From Planctomycetaceae bacterium (lineage in GTDB: Bacteria; Planctomycetota; Planctomycetia; Planctomycetales; Planctomycetaceae): DNA of 64,000 nt. The stretch lies in assembly GCA_021732975.1 (NCBI GenBank), contig JAKFWC010000023.1:186001-250000 (forward strand), given 5' to 3'. The notes under the pieces were generated by a model. It was not told the origin of the DNA and did no database searches. It was given only the letters and a program-made list of their open reading frames with translations. This document shows positions 42,269-50,842 of this stretch, one piece after another (position 1 is the first letter of the stretch; every line of letters begins with the position of its first letter). The translations under genes and the position numbers were made by a program.

Positions 42269-45037
42269 CTACTTCTTCGGTTTGCCCGAATCGGCACCGC
42301 CAGCGGGCTTTGGTTCCTTGCGGAAATCTCCGGCGATGGCAATGAACAGCCTTTCGGCAGACACGTGCTTGGCAAACGTCTTGGCGACATCCTCTGGCGT
42401 CAGAGCTTTGATCGTCGTTTCTAGATCGGCGTAATACTTCATCGTCCGGTTGGTGTAGGATGTGTCATCCAGTAATCGAGCCAGCGCCGGGTCTTCGGTT
42501 CGTCCCACGGCCTGGGCCTGCAGATAACCGTCTCGGGCCGCATCGAGTTCCGTTTGCGTTACGCCCTCTTTCAGCAGTTTCACCAGTTCCTCGCGAATCG
42601 CCGTTTGCACCTTCTCGATGTTCTCGGGATTCGTGATGGCATACAGCGAAATCGATGCCCGCTCATCGAGCGTTCCGGCACGGAAGGCCGAGCCGACACC
42701 GTATGAAAGCCCTTCCTTCTGACGAATGCGGTCGCCCAACCGCGACGACAACGCACCCGCACCGAAGATGTAATTGCCGATGACCAGTGCGGGGTAATCG
42801 GGATGCGCATCGTTGATCGGGAAGACTTCACCGGCGAAGTAAAATGCATTCGCTTTGTCGGGAGTTTCAATCTTCACCGTCTGCGGCTTGGCATCCAGAA
42901 ACGCCGTCCGGGTGATCCGTTCGTACGGCTGTTTGGACTTCCAGCCTTTGAGCGTTTTCGAGAGCACTTCGAGGGCTTCTTCGGCATCGAAGTCGCCCAC
43001 GATGGTTAGCGTTCCCGCCTGCGCACTCAAGAAGTCGGCATGCAACTTGCGCAGCGCTCCGATTTCGAGATCCTGCACGAGCTTCAATTCTTCCTGGATC
43101 GACGGGGTGTACCGCACGTCCGTCGTTGGATAAGGGCTCAGCGTCTTTTGCACGAGCCGGATCGCGAGGGATTGCGGATCGGTCAAGCCCTGCTCCAGAT
43201 CGGACCGGACCTGCTGCCGAATAATATCGAGTTCCGAAGACGGCAGCGTTGGCTCTCGCAGTACCTGTCGCAACAGTTCGAGCACGGCGGGGAGTTTGTC
43301 GCGCTTGGTCTGGATGGCGAACGTGGCTTCTCCCACTCCTCCGGATGCATTCAGTGTGGCGAGGTTCTGGTCAAGTGTGTCCTGCAATTGTTGACGGGTG
43401 AGCTGTTTCGTGCCGCGGGTCATCATGATGGGCAGGAATTCGCACGCTTTCACCATCCCGGCGAGCGATTCCTTCGTGCCGTATCGCAGCGTCAACCGCG
43501 CGATCACCGTGTTGCCGCGGGTCTTCTTCGGAAGAAGTGCGACCTTCAAGCCTTCCAGCGTTTTCCGCTCGGTTCGGGCTTCGATCTTCTCCGGAGCGAC
43601 ATCAAACTCTTCTCCTTCTGAACTGGCTTCGCGGCCCTTGTACTCGCCGATCATCTCCGCCAAGGCAGGTGTTGCCGGAACAATCGTTCGCTGGGATTGC
43701 TCCGTCGGGATGTAAAGTCCAACGGTGCGATTCGTCGGGGCAAGATAGGCCCGTGCGACACGGTTCACATCTTCGACCGAGACTTGTTCCAACCGATCGC
43801 GGTAGAGGAAATACAACCGCCAATCGCCTTGAGCCGCCCATTCGCTGAGTTCGATCGCGATATCGGCACTGTTTGACGCCGACATTTCACGCTGCTTCAG
43901 CAACCGTTGCTTCGCCCGCTCGACTTCTTCCTTGGTGACGCCGCGATCGATTACGAGTTCAATGGTGTCGAGCATTGCTTCCAGCACCGCATCGGGCGGG
44001 TTGCCTGTCGCAACTTCCGCCATCAACCGCAACGCGCCGGGATCGTGCCAGGCAAACGCCGCTCCGGAGAGGTCGGCGGCTTTCTTCTGTTCTACCAGCG
44101 CCTTGTACAACCGCCCGGCGGGTTGCTGCGTGAGGATCGCTTCAAGGACATCAATGGGCGGGAAATCAGGACTCGCGCCGGCGGGAATGTGGTACACAGC
44201 TCCGACCACGGCGACATCACCGACGCGCCGCAGGGTGACCATCCGCTCGCCGTCCTGAGCGGGCTCTTCTGTGTAAGTCTGTTCGAGCACACGCTCGGGC
44301 TTGGGAATCGAACCGAACGACTTGCCGAGATATTCGAGTGCTTTCGCCTCGTCATACCGCCCGGCGATCACCACCATCGCATTATCGGGCTGGTAGTACT
44401 TCTTGTAGAACCGGCGGAGACTGTCGACGGGAACGCGTTCGATGTCCGCGCGGTTGCCGATTGTCGACTTGCCGTAGTTGTGCCATTCAAACGCGGCGGC
44501 CATCATCCGTTGACCGAGAATGTGCGATGGCGAGTTTTCACCACGCTCAAACTCATTGCGGACGACAGTCATTTCCGATATGAGGTCTTCGCCCTTCACA
44601 TAGCTGTTGATCATCCGGTCGGCTTCGAGCGCGATGGCGAACTCGAGGTTCTCATCGGTCGCGGGGAGCGTCTCGTAGTAGTTGGTACGATCAACCCATG
44701 TGGTCCCGTTGAAATCTGCACCGCGGGCCTGCAACGCCTTGGGAACGGACGGGTTCGTCGGTGTCCCCTTGAAGAGCATGTGCTCCAGCAGGTGCGCCAT
44801 CCCCGCTTCGCCGTAACCTTCGTGCCGCGAGCCGACGAAGACCGTCATGTTGACGGTCACCGTCGGTTTGGAAGGATCAGGAAAGAGGAGCACCTTCAAG
44901 CCGTTTTCGAGCCGGTACTCGCTGATCCCTTCGATTGTCGTGATTTTCATCGGCTTGGTCGTTTCCGCTGCATCCGTTGCTGACCAGACGATCGCGAGCA
45001 GAGCCGCCGCGATCCACCATTCCCGCCGCCATCTCAT
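42269..45037 (-). CDS. M16 family zinc peptidase, tandem form
   Basis: The 922-residue protein is a pitrilysin/M16-type peptidase with both halves in one chain. A signal sequence (about 8-24, ending SATDAAETT) predicts export to the periplasm. The active site HxxEH is in GMAHLLEHMLFKG near residue 84, with the third zinc ligand Glu further on in the VVRNEFERGE segment. The second half (from about 480) repeats the fold without HxxEH, as expected for the partner domain. The ATG at 45037 has AAGGAG 9 nt upstream. It may degrade peptides or process secreted proteins. Probably monocistronic. Confidence 0.9.
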   Translation of the reverse strand: MRWRREWWIAAALLAIVWSATDAAETTKPMKITTIEGISEYRLENGLKVLLFPDPSKPTVTVNMTVFVGSRHEGYGEAGMAHLLEHMLFKGTPTNPSVPKALQARGADFNGTTWVDRTNYYETLPATDENLEFAIALEADRMINSYVKGEDLISEMTVVRNEFERGENSPSHILGQRMMAAAFEWHNYGKSTIGNRADIERVPVDSLRRFYKKYYQPDNAMVVIAGRYDEAKALEYLGKSFGSIPKPERVLEQTYTEEPAQDGERMVTLRRVGDVAVVGAVYHIPAGASPDFPPIDVLEAILTQQPAGRLYKALVEQKKAADLSGAAFAWHDPGALRLMAEVATGNPPDAVLEAMLDTIELVIDRGVTKEEVERAKQRLLKQREMSASNSADIAIELSEWAAQGDWRLYFLYRDRLEQVSVEDVNRVARAYLAPTNRTVGLYIPTEQSQRTIVPATPALAEMIGEYKGREASSEGEEFDVAPEKIEARTERKTLEGLKVALLPKKTRGNTVIARLTLRYGTKESLAGMVKACEFLPIMMTRGTKQLTRQQLQDTLDQNLATLNASGGVGEATFAIQTKRDKLPAVLELLRQVLREPTLPSSELDIIRQQVRSDLEQGLTDPQSLAIRLVQKTLSPYPTTDVRYTPSIQEELKLVQDLEIGALRKLHADFLSAQAGTLTIVGDFDAEEALEVLSKTLKGWKSKQPYERITRTAFLDAKPQTVKIETPDKANAFYFAGEVFPINDAHPDYPALVIGNYIFGAGALSSRLGDRIRQKEGLSYGVGSAFRAGTLDERASISLYAITNPENIEKVQTAIREELVKLLKEGVTQTELDAARDGYLQAQAVGRTEDPALARLLDDTSYTNRTMKYYADLETTIKALTPEDVAKTFAKHVSAERLFIAIAGDFRKEPKPAGGADSGKPKK

Positions 45038-45134
45038 CGTCACTCACTCCTTCGAGTCGCCATTCGGGCTGTGTGAGAGTTGCCGTTGCATGGTAGCAAC
45101 CGGGGGGGGGAAAGGAAACCGCCGCCAGCCGTGC

Positions 45135-45258
45135 TGTGCGCGGGTCTCCCGACCCCGCACACATGCCTGACCGCAGGTCTCCCGTGGGAAATACCAGCTT
45201 CGATTTCAAAGAGGAGACCTCCGGTCATTAGGAGTGCGGGGTCGGGAGACCGCGCACA
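45135..45258. repeat. Class III inverted repeat, tgcgcgggtc family (copy 2)
   Basis: Arms 45135-45160 and 45234-45258 (TGTGCGCGGGTCTCCCGACC and near reverse complement) enclose a nested pair GACCGCAGGTCTCC / GGAGACCTCCGGTC. It resembles 38640-38762 closely in sequence and size (124 versus 123 bp). It lies between the divergent M16 peptidase and the permease. Confidence 0.87.
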
Positions 45259-45371
45259 ACGAGCGTCACAGTCTCCAGTCATGATCGCATCGAGCACCGC
45301 ATGACGATATGTTGACGCATCAATCACATCAGCGACTCGTTTCGTTCGGTCTGATAAGGACACACGTGGCG

Positions 45372-46736
45372 ATGAATTCCCCCGCAACCAACGCTGCTCC
45401 GGGACTCGAGCGGGAATTAGGTGTCTGGCAGGCGACCGCGCTCAATGTCGCGAACATGGTGGGGATCGGACCGTTCATTACCATCCCGGCGTTTCTTGCC
45501 ACGATGCAGGGACCGCAAGCGCTGGTGGCGTGGATTGCCGCCGCCGTACTGGTGCTGTGTGATGGTCTCGTCTGGAGCGAACTTGGAGCGGCCTTGCCCG
45601 GCAGCGGCGGGTCGTATCATTTTCTACGAGAAATCTATGGTCGGACCCGGTGGGGACGACTGCTGCCGTTTTTGTTCATCTGGCAGTTTCTGATCAGCGG
45701 CGCACTGGAAATGGCCTCGGGCTACATCGGCGCGCTGGGTTATCTGGAGTATGCATTTCCGCAGTTGACCACGCTGGCTTCCAGTTCGCCCGGCGGCACG
45801 CGCTGGTTTGCTGTTGTGGCCGTGGTGCTGGTCACGCTGCTGCTCTGTCAGCGGATTCAGAACATCGGTTGGATGAGCATCGTCATGTGCGCGGGGACGG
45901 TGGTGACGGTCCTTGCGGTCATCGTCGCCGGGCTGCTGAACTTCAATCCGTCACTGCTGACGTTCCCGCCGAACGCGTTTGCTCCGACGCCGGCGTTTGC
46001 CAACGGTCTCGGCGCGGCGATGCTGATCGCGATCTACGATTACCTCGGCTACTACAACGTCTGCCATCTCGGCGATGAAGTGCAGCACCCGGAACGAACG
46101 ATCCCCCGCGCGGTGATGGGCTCGGTCATCTTTGTGGCCCTCGTTTATCTGACGATGAACATTTCGATCATCGGCGTCGTGCCGTGGGAAGAGGCGATGC
46201 GGTCGCAGAACATCGCCGCGGATTTCATGGAGCGGTTGTATGGCCGACCGTGGGCGGTTGCCTTCACCGGCCTGATTCTCTGGACCGCGCTCGCCTGCAT
46301 GTTTTCGATCACGCTCGGCTATTCCCGCATCCCCTACGCCGCGGCCCGCAACGGCGACTTCTTCCGCATCTTCGCCTTCATGCCGACGCACGGCCAGTAC
46401 CCGCTGGTCTCGCTCGTGTCGCTCGGCATGCTGACAGCGGCGTTCTGCTTTCTCGACCTGCAAAGCGTGATCAGTGCGGCAGTCTGCGTCCGCATCGGCG
46501 TGCAGTTCATCGGCCAGATCGTGGGCCTGCACCTCGTCCACCGTCACCGCCCGGACATCCGCCTGCCGTTCCGGATGTGGTTCTACCCCCTCCCCAGCCT
46601 GATCGCCCTCTGCGGCTGGCTCTTCGTCCTCGCCACCGCCGACCGCCTCGCCCTCGGTCTGAGCCTCGGCGTCATCCTCACCGGCACCATCGCCTTCGCC
46701 GTGTGGAACCAATGGGCAACGCCTCGCCCGGTGTGA
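45372..46736 (+). CDS. APC-superfamily amino acid permease
   Basis: The 454-residue inner-membrane protein has about 12 hydrophobic segments. The opening ELGVWQATALNVANMVGIGP with GIGPFITIP is the substrate-binding unwound helix of APC permeases, and SELGAALPGSGGSYHFLRE is the second signature. FSITLGYSRIPYAAARNGDF matches the later helix of the LAT/APA-type members. Substrate is unknown, probably amino acids. The ATG at 45372 fits the family; the frame opens to 45309 without support. It is divergent from the M16 peptidase. Confidence 0.9.
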   Translation: MNSPATNAAPGLERELGVWQATALNVANMVGIGPFITIPAFLATMQGPQALVAWIAAAVLVLCDGLVWSELGAALPGSGGSYHFLREIYGRTRWGRLLPFLFIWQFLISGALEMASGYIGALGYLEYAFPQLTTLASSSPGGTRWFAVVAVVLVTLLLCQRIQNIGWMSIVMCAGTVVTVLAVIVAGLLNFNPSLLTFPPNAFAPTPAFANGLGAAMLIAIYDYLGYYNVCHLGDEVQHPERTIPRAVMGSVIFVALVYLTMNISIIGVVPWEEAMRSQNIAADFMERLYGRPWAVAFTGLILWTALACMFSITLGYSRIPYAAARNGDFFRIFAFMPTHGQYPLVSLVSLGMLTAAFCFLDLQSVISAAVCVRIGVQFIGQIVGLHLVHRHRPDIRLPFRMWFYPLPSLIALCGWLFVLATADRLALGLSLGVILTGTIAFAVWNQWATPRPV

Positions 46737-46856
46737 TGAAATGCCGGATTTTTCTTGAATTTCTGATTCTAGCCGCCTTATGATTTCGCGCACCCTTTCG
46801 CGAGTGGCATTTCGCCAGCAGAATCTTGCTTTCCTTTTCGCTCAAGGAAATCGACG

Positions 46857-49325
46857 ATGCACTTTTTCGATTGGCTCTGTAGCGTTCGAGTGGGTCAGCC
46901 CGGCATGCAACGCAGGAGCCAACCTCGCAGGGCGAGCCATCGCGACTTTCAACCGACAATGATTCAAGTGCTCGAAAATCGTCAGATGTATTCCGGGGCT
47001 CCGCCACAAATTTCGGTTGTCTACGGCGGCGGCACCGACACGATTCAACTGGGAACTTACCACGATTCCGAACTCAGTTATCCGGACGGAACGTTGGTCA
47101 ACGGTTACGATCCCGACGGGGGAAATGTCACCCTGACCATCGGCACCGATGCCCAGAATGGCAGCGCCACCGTGGTCGATGGCAATCTCATCTATATGCC
47201 GAACGCTCAATACGTCGGCAATGATACTTTTACTATTCAATACGTCGATGAGGATAGCGATACCAGTGACGCCGTGACTGTCACAGTCAGCGTCTCCAAT
47301 TCCGGACCGCAAATCATCGCGGCGAACAGTCCCGATCCTCAAACCGCCAACTTCTGGACATATCACGATTCTCCCGTTTCGGGCGCGAACTATTTTAATG
47401 TCTACGATAATGAAAGCGATCCTGCTCAGTTATCCCTGAGTGATGATGTCAGCAACGGGATACTCTCTTTCAACATTGAGGACGGTTCCTTCAACTACAC
47501 GCCGAATGCCGGCTACGTTGGGCAAGATTCCTTCAAAATCACGGCCACGGATCCCCTCGGCGAATCCAGCCCGGAAGAGTTGACCGTTACGCTCAGCGTT
47601 TCGAATGCGGCCCCTTTCTTCGGTATTTCGAATGCGACCTTCCATGTCTCGGAAACGGCGTTGCCCGGTGCCATCATCGGGAGTGTTGTCGCGACCGATG
47701 TTGAACCGTACGACTGGCCGGAATACACCGTTTCGCAAGGCGAATTTGAAGTCGCGGAGGACGGCCTGTTGCGTGTCGCCGGAACTGTCGGCTTGGAATT
47801 CGACCGGAGCACAACGCCGGAGTACAACTTCACGGTTACGGCGAGAGACCAACTCGGTGCATCGTCGACTTTGAATGTGAAAGTGATCGTTGATGCGCCG
47901 CCTCCGCCTCCAACCGTCGTGATTTTCATCAACATTGACGATTTGAACGGGATCCCCACTCCGCCACCTGCAAACTTGCCCTCGCCGAACAACCCGTTCG
48001 GCTTGAACCAGGACGACTACAACCGGCTACAGAACGACCGACAGGCGTGGCAACACATTGTCCATGAACTGACGATGCATCAGGATGCGGGAACGCGCGC
48101 GGCCCTCGCAGCCATTGTCGCCCAGGCGGAGCAACGGCTAGCTGTTGTCCAAAGTCGCGTCGCCGTTCTAGAAAACATGCGGGCTAATTCGACGCAGTAC
48201 ACTAAGGAGCAATATTACGAAGCGCTGCGAGACGCGCTCTTCAACTACGACCGTTACCTGGCAGCCTACACCGAAGTCCACCACGTGTTGAGCAATTACC
48301 TGCAGAATACCGGCTGGTGGCCGGGTTGGCGCGTGGATACGGCGCTCGTGGCTCGCGCCAATAATTTGCCGCTCAGTGTGGCAGGGATGATCGGCATGAT
48401 CACTCCGGATCAATTCGACGCTCTCAATAACGCCGCGAGTCAAATCACCGACATTTTGAACGATCGTGAAGATCAGATGGCGTGGGAGGAAGGCACGCTC
48501 TATGGCGCGCGCGATGCCTGCGTTGTCGGGGCCGTCGCGATTGGCGCAGTGGCCTTTGCACCGGCCGCATTAGTGGGGATGGGGATGGCTCCGACCGCAG
48601 CCGCTTCTGCAGTCAGCACGGCCGGGCTGTATGTTGGCGGGACTGCCGCTGCGGCGGGCCTCGGCTGGAATATGGGAACCCGTCTGGCGGACGGGCAATC
48701 GGGAGTTCAAGCCATCGTCGGCGGTGCGTCCGACACGGTGGGCTACACGGGATTGCACGTGGGTGTGCAAGGCGTCGACCCGGTGACCGGACAGCCCGTG
48801 GCTCTGACTCCTCAAAATCAGGGTTATGTCTTCGGGAGTGGGGCGACACAGCTCATCGTCACCGTGGCATCACTCGGGACTGCGGGAGGTTCGCAGCAAG
48901 TCACTCTCGATGTCCCTCCGCCGACTTGGGACATCGCGTTGCCGCAATTCCAGATTCTCGCAGGCAACACGGGCGGCACCGCCGGAGTCGCCGTCGCCTG
49001 GGAAACGGTCGCAACCCTTCCTTTAGTCAACGTCTCCGTGACTTCTTTGACCATCGGCGGCCAGAACGTGATTCTCATGGCGGGCCGCGGTCTGTCTCCG
49101 TCACCGTCCCCATTCGAAGAAGAATTCGACTCCTTTGAGGATGCTGTTGGTTTGCTCGACGATGCCGATAATATGCAGGTTTCGCCTACCGGTGATCCAA
49201 ACTTACGTAACCATGGCTACACAGAGTTCTGGCGAGGTCAGGCGCCAGATGGGACTTGGTATTCTGCATTTTATAACCCCAGACGCCGCAAATGGGGTGG
49301 CGGTCACATTAGCTCAGGAAATTGA
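46857..49325 (+). CDS. Large cadherin-like surface protein with variable C-terminal tip
   Basis: The 822-residue protein is not assigned a proven function. The N-terminal VLENRQMYSG (residues 38-47) resembles the LExR...LS motif near the start of many planctomycete exported proteins. Then come two similar bacterial Ig/cadherin-like repeats (about 50-150 and 155-250; each ends in PNAxYVGxDxF), a third cadherin-like domain (255-348), a Pro linker, an alpha-helical region (390-545), an Ala/Gly hydrophobic stretch (549-605) and, from about 760, a short basic tip (FWRGQAPDGTWYSAFYNPRR). This order resembles polymorphic toxins. The tip is AT-richer than the body. The next gene follows in 8 bp. Confidence 0.75.
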   Translation: MHFFDWLCSVRVGQPGMQRRSQPRRASHRDFQPTMIQVLENRQMYSGAPPQISVVYGGGTDTIQLGTYHDSELSYPDGTLVNGYDPDGGNVTLTIGTDAQNGSATVVDGNLIYMPNAQYVGNDTFTIQYVDEDSDTSDAVTVTVSVSNSGPQIIAANSPDPQTANFWTYHDSPVSGANYFNVYDNESDPAQLSLSDDVSNGILSFNIEDGSFNYTPNAGYVGQDSFKITATDPLGESSPEELTVTLSVSNAAPFFGISNATFHVSETALPGAIIGSVVATDVEPYDWPEYTVSQGEFEVAEDGLLRVAGTVGLEFDRSTTPEYNFTVTARDQLGASSTLNVKVIVDAPPPPPTVVIFINIDDLNGIPTPPPANLPSPNNPFGLNQDDYNRLQNDRQAWQHIVHELTMHQDAGTRAALAAIVAQAEQRLAVVQSRVAVLENMRANSTQYTKEQYYEALRDALFNYDRYLAAYTEVHHVLSNYLQNTGWWPGWRVDTALVARANNLPLSVAGMIGMITPDQFDALNNAASQITDILNDREDQMAWEEGTLYGARDACVVGAVAIGAVAFAPAALVGMGMAPTAAASAVSTAGLYVGGTAAAAGLGWNMGTRLADGQSGVQAIVGGASDTVGYTGLHVGVQGVDPVTGQPVALTPQNQGYVFGSGATQLIVTVASLGTAGGSQQVTLDVPPPTWDIALPQFQILAGNTGGTAGVAVAWETVATLPLVNVSVTSLTIGGQNVILMAGRGLSPSPSPFEEEFDSFEDAVGLLDDADNMQVSPTGDPNLRNHGYTEFWRGQAPDGTWYSAFYNPRRRKWGGGHISSGN

Positions 49326-49333
49326 AAGAAGGA

Positions 49334-49834
49334 ATGATAATCAGACTAACTTCAGATTGGAATGAACGTACGTTTGATTCATTTCAAGAAGCAATTTCTG
49401 CAGCACTTCCGACAGATAGGACAAAGAAGGGTAAGGATGATACGGCGAGGATCGCAGAACATGATCTAGTAGATGCCTTCTTCACGACAGATTCGGCTTA
49501 TTTTGTGCTTAGTGGTGGCCTTTACTTAACGGTCCATGCACGACCTCGTATTGTCGATTGGGAACTTTCGTCAATATTCATGCGTCCCGAGAACTCATTA
49601 AACTGGCAGAAATGTGAGCCCCTGGAATGCATTTTCTCACAGTCTGGCGAACATTATGAATGGGATCGTCGCAGGTTGTTTCAGCAGCTTATTGGCGAGC
49701 CCGTAGAGTATCTTTCAGCTTCATTCTCAATGGTGTTTTTTGCTACTAAGTCGCGCCGCGAAGTCTGTTTTTCTTCAGTCTGCGATGCTGATACTGGATG
49801 CACATTATTGTTCTATGGTTTTTCTAGCTTATAA
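49334..49834 (+). CDS. Putative immunity or accessory protein, AT-rich
   Basis: The 166-residue protein (MIIRLTSDWNERTFDSFQEA) is soluble and acidic-to-neutral and is not recognised. It begins 8 bp after the large surface protein's stop, with AAGAAGGA directly before the ATG; an in-frame TTG at 49322 overlaps that stop. Base composition is strikingly different from the neighbours: a hand count gives about 43% GC for 49321-49560, versus about 68% in 48541-48600. Position, size and composition fit an immunity gene acquired with the toxin tip, but no family evidence supports it. No further gene follows until recO. Confidence 0.6.
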   Translation: MIIRLTSDWNERTFDSFQEAISAALPTDRTKKGKDDTARIAEHDLVDAFFTTDSAYFVLSGGLYLTVHARPRIVDWELSSIFMRPENSLNWQKCEPLECIFSQSGEHYEWDRRRLFQQLIGEPVEYLSASFSMVFFATKSRREVCFSSVCDADTGCTLLFYGFSSL

Positions 49835-49863
49835 TAATCAACCTTGCTGGAGTGGTCCAATTG

Positions 49864-49985
49864 TCGTGTGCCACTGGTGAGCGTCTTCGTTCGCCGGTGT
49901 TCCGACTTGTCCCCTTGCTCACATCAAGCTATCGACTTAATGATCGTTAAGACTCTGACGGCCCAAAGCCGCCGCTAGTGGCACC
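49864..49985. repeat. Degenerate inverted repeat, tgtgccac family
   Basis: GTGTGCCACTGG at the left and CGCTAGTGGCACC at the right can pair over 8-10 nt and share the outer word TGTGCCAC with the elements at 735, 5395 and 50881; the interior is not symmetric. It lies between the AT-rich gene and recO. It is probably a decayed copy. Confidence 0.45.
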
Positions 49986-50034
49986 CGATCTGGCGGGCTG
50001 GTAAGGATTGATCAATCGGCTACACTGGCCGGTT

Positions 50035-50775
50035 ATGGCGGCGGAGAAAGGCGAGGGACTGATCCTGCGGGTCACGGATTACAGTGAGACGAGTCGCATC
50101 GTCGTGCTGCTAACTCGTGAGCATGGACGCATTTCCGCGCTGGCGAAAGGGGGGCGACGGCTCAAGGGACCGTTCGAGTCTGCTCTTGACCTCCTCGCGC
50201 ATTGTCAGATAGTGTTCCTCCGCAAATCAAGTTCCGGTCTCGACCTTCTCACCGAAGCCAAGCTGATCGAGCGGTTCAAGCCGCCTGAAAAGGACTTAGT
50301 GGGATTGTACGCGGGGTATTACCTCGCGGAATTGCTGCTGGGACTGACCGAGGATTACGACCCGCATCCGGAATTGTTCGACGCCGCCGTGGAAGCCCTG
50401 CATGACTTTCAGCAGAGCGACTTGGTCCGCCGGGCGATTTTGCGATTCGAGTTGGTGATCCTGCGAGAGATTGGACAATTACCGGACTTCGAGAGTTGTG
50501 CCGCGTGCGGCTGTGAACTGGTCGAAGGCCGGACGTTTGGATTTTGGGTGTCACAGGGGGGGCTGATTTGCCCGGACTGCCAACGGGAGGAATACAGTCA
50601 AATCGCGATTCATGCGGGCACGGCCGCCGGGTTGCGAAAGCTGGCGAGTGAGGGGGACGGATGGCGGCGGCTGGTGCTGTCGCCGCAACAGTACAAGGAG
50701 ATGAAGCAGGTCACGACGGCGTCGATTTCTCATGGGTTGGGACGCCGTCCGAAAATGCTCAGTTATCTCTCGTAA
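50035..50775 (+). CDS. recO: DNA repair protein RecO
   Basis: RecO anneals DNA and loads RecA in the RecFOR pathway. The 246-residue product starts with the OB fold (EGLILRVTDYSETSRIVVLL, then HGRISALAKGGRRLKG), followed by the helical domain and a zinc finger with CAACGCEL and CPDCQREEYS. Length is normal. The ATG at 50035 (MAAEKGEG) is preferred over 50008. The next gene begins 67 bp later, so both may share a transcript. Confidence 0.93.
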   Translation: MAAEKGEGLILRVTDYSETSRIVVLLTREHGRISALAKGGRRLKGPFESALDLLAHCQIVFLRKSSSGLDLLTEAKLIERFKPPEKDLVGLYAGYYLAELLLGLTEDYDPHPELFDAAVEALHDFQQSDLVRRAILRFELVILREIGQLPDFESCAACGCELVEGRTFGFWVSQGGLICPDCQREEYSQIAIHAGTAAGLRKLASEGDGWRRLVLSPQQYKEMKQVTTASISHGLGRRPKMLSYLS

Positions 50776-50842
50776 CCGGTTGAAGGATTCGACCGGTTTC
50801 CCTCAGAGGCCCGCGCTGCTCACGCGGCGATGAAAGTCACGG

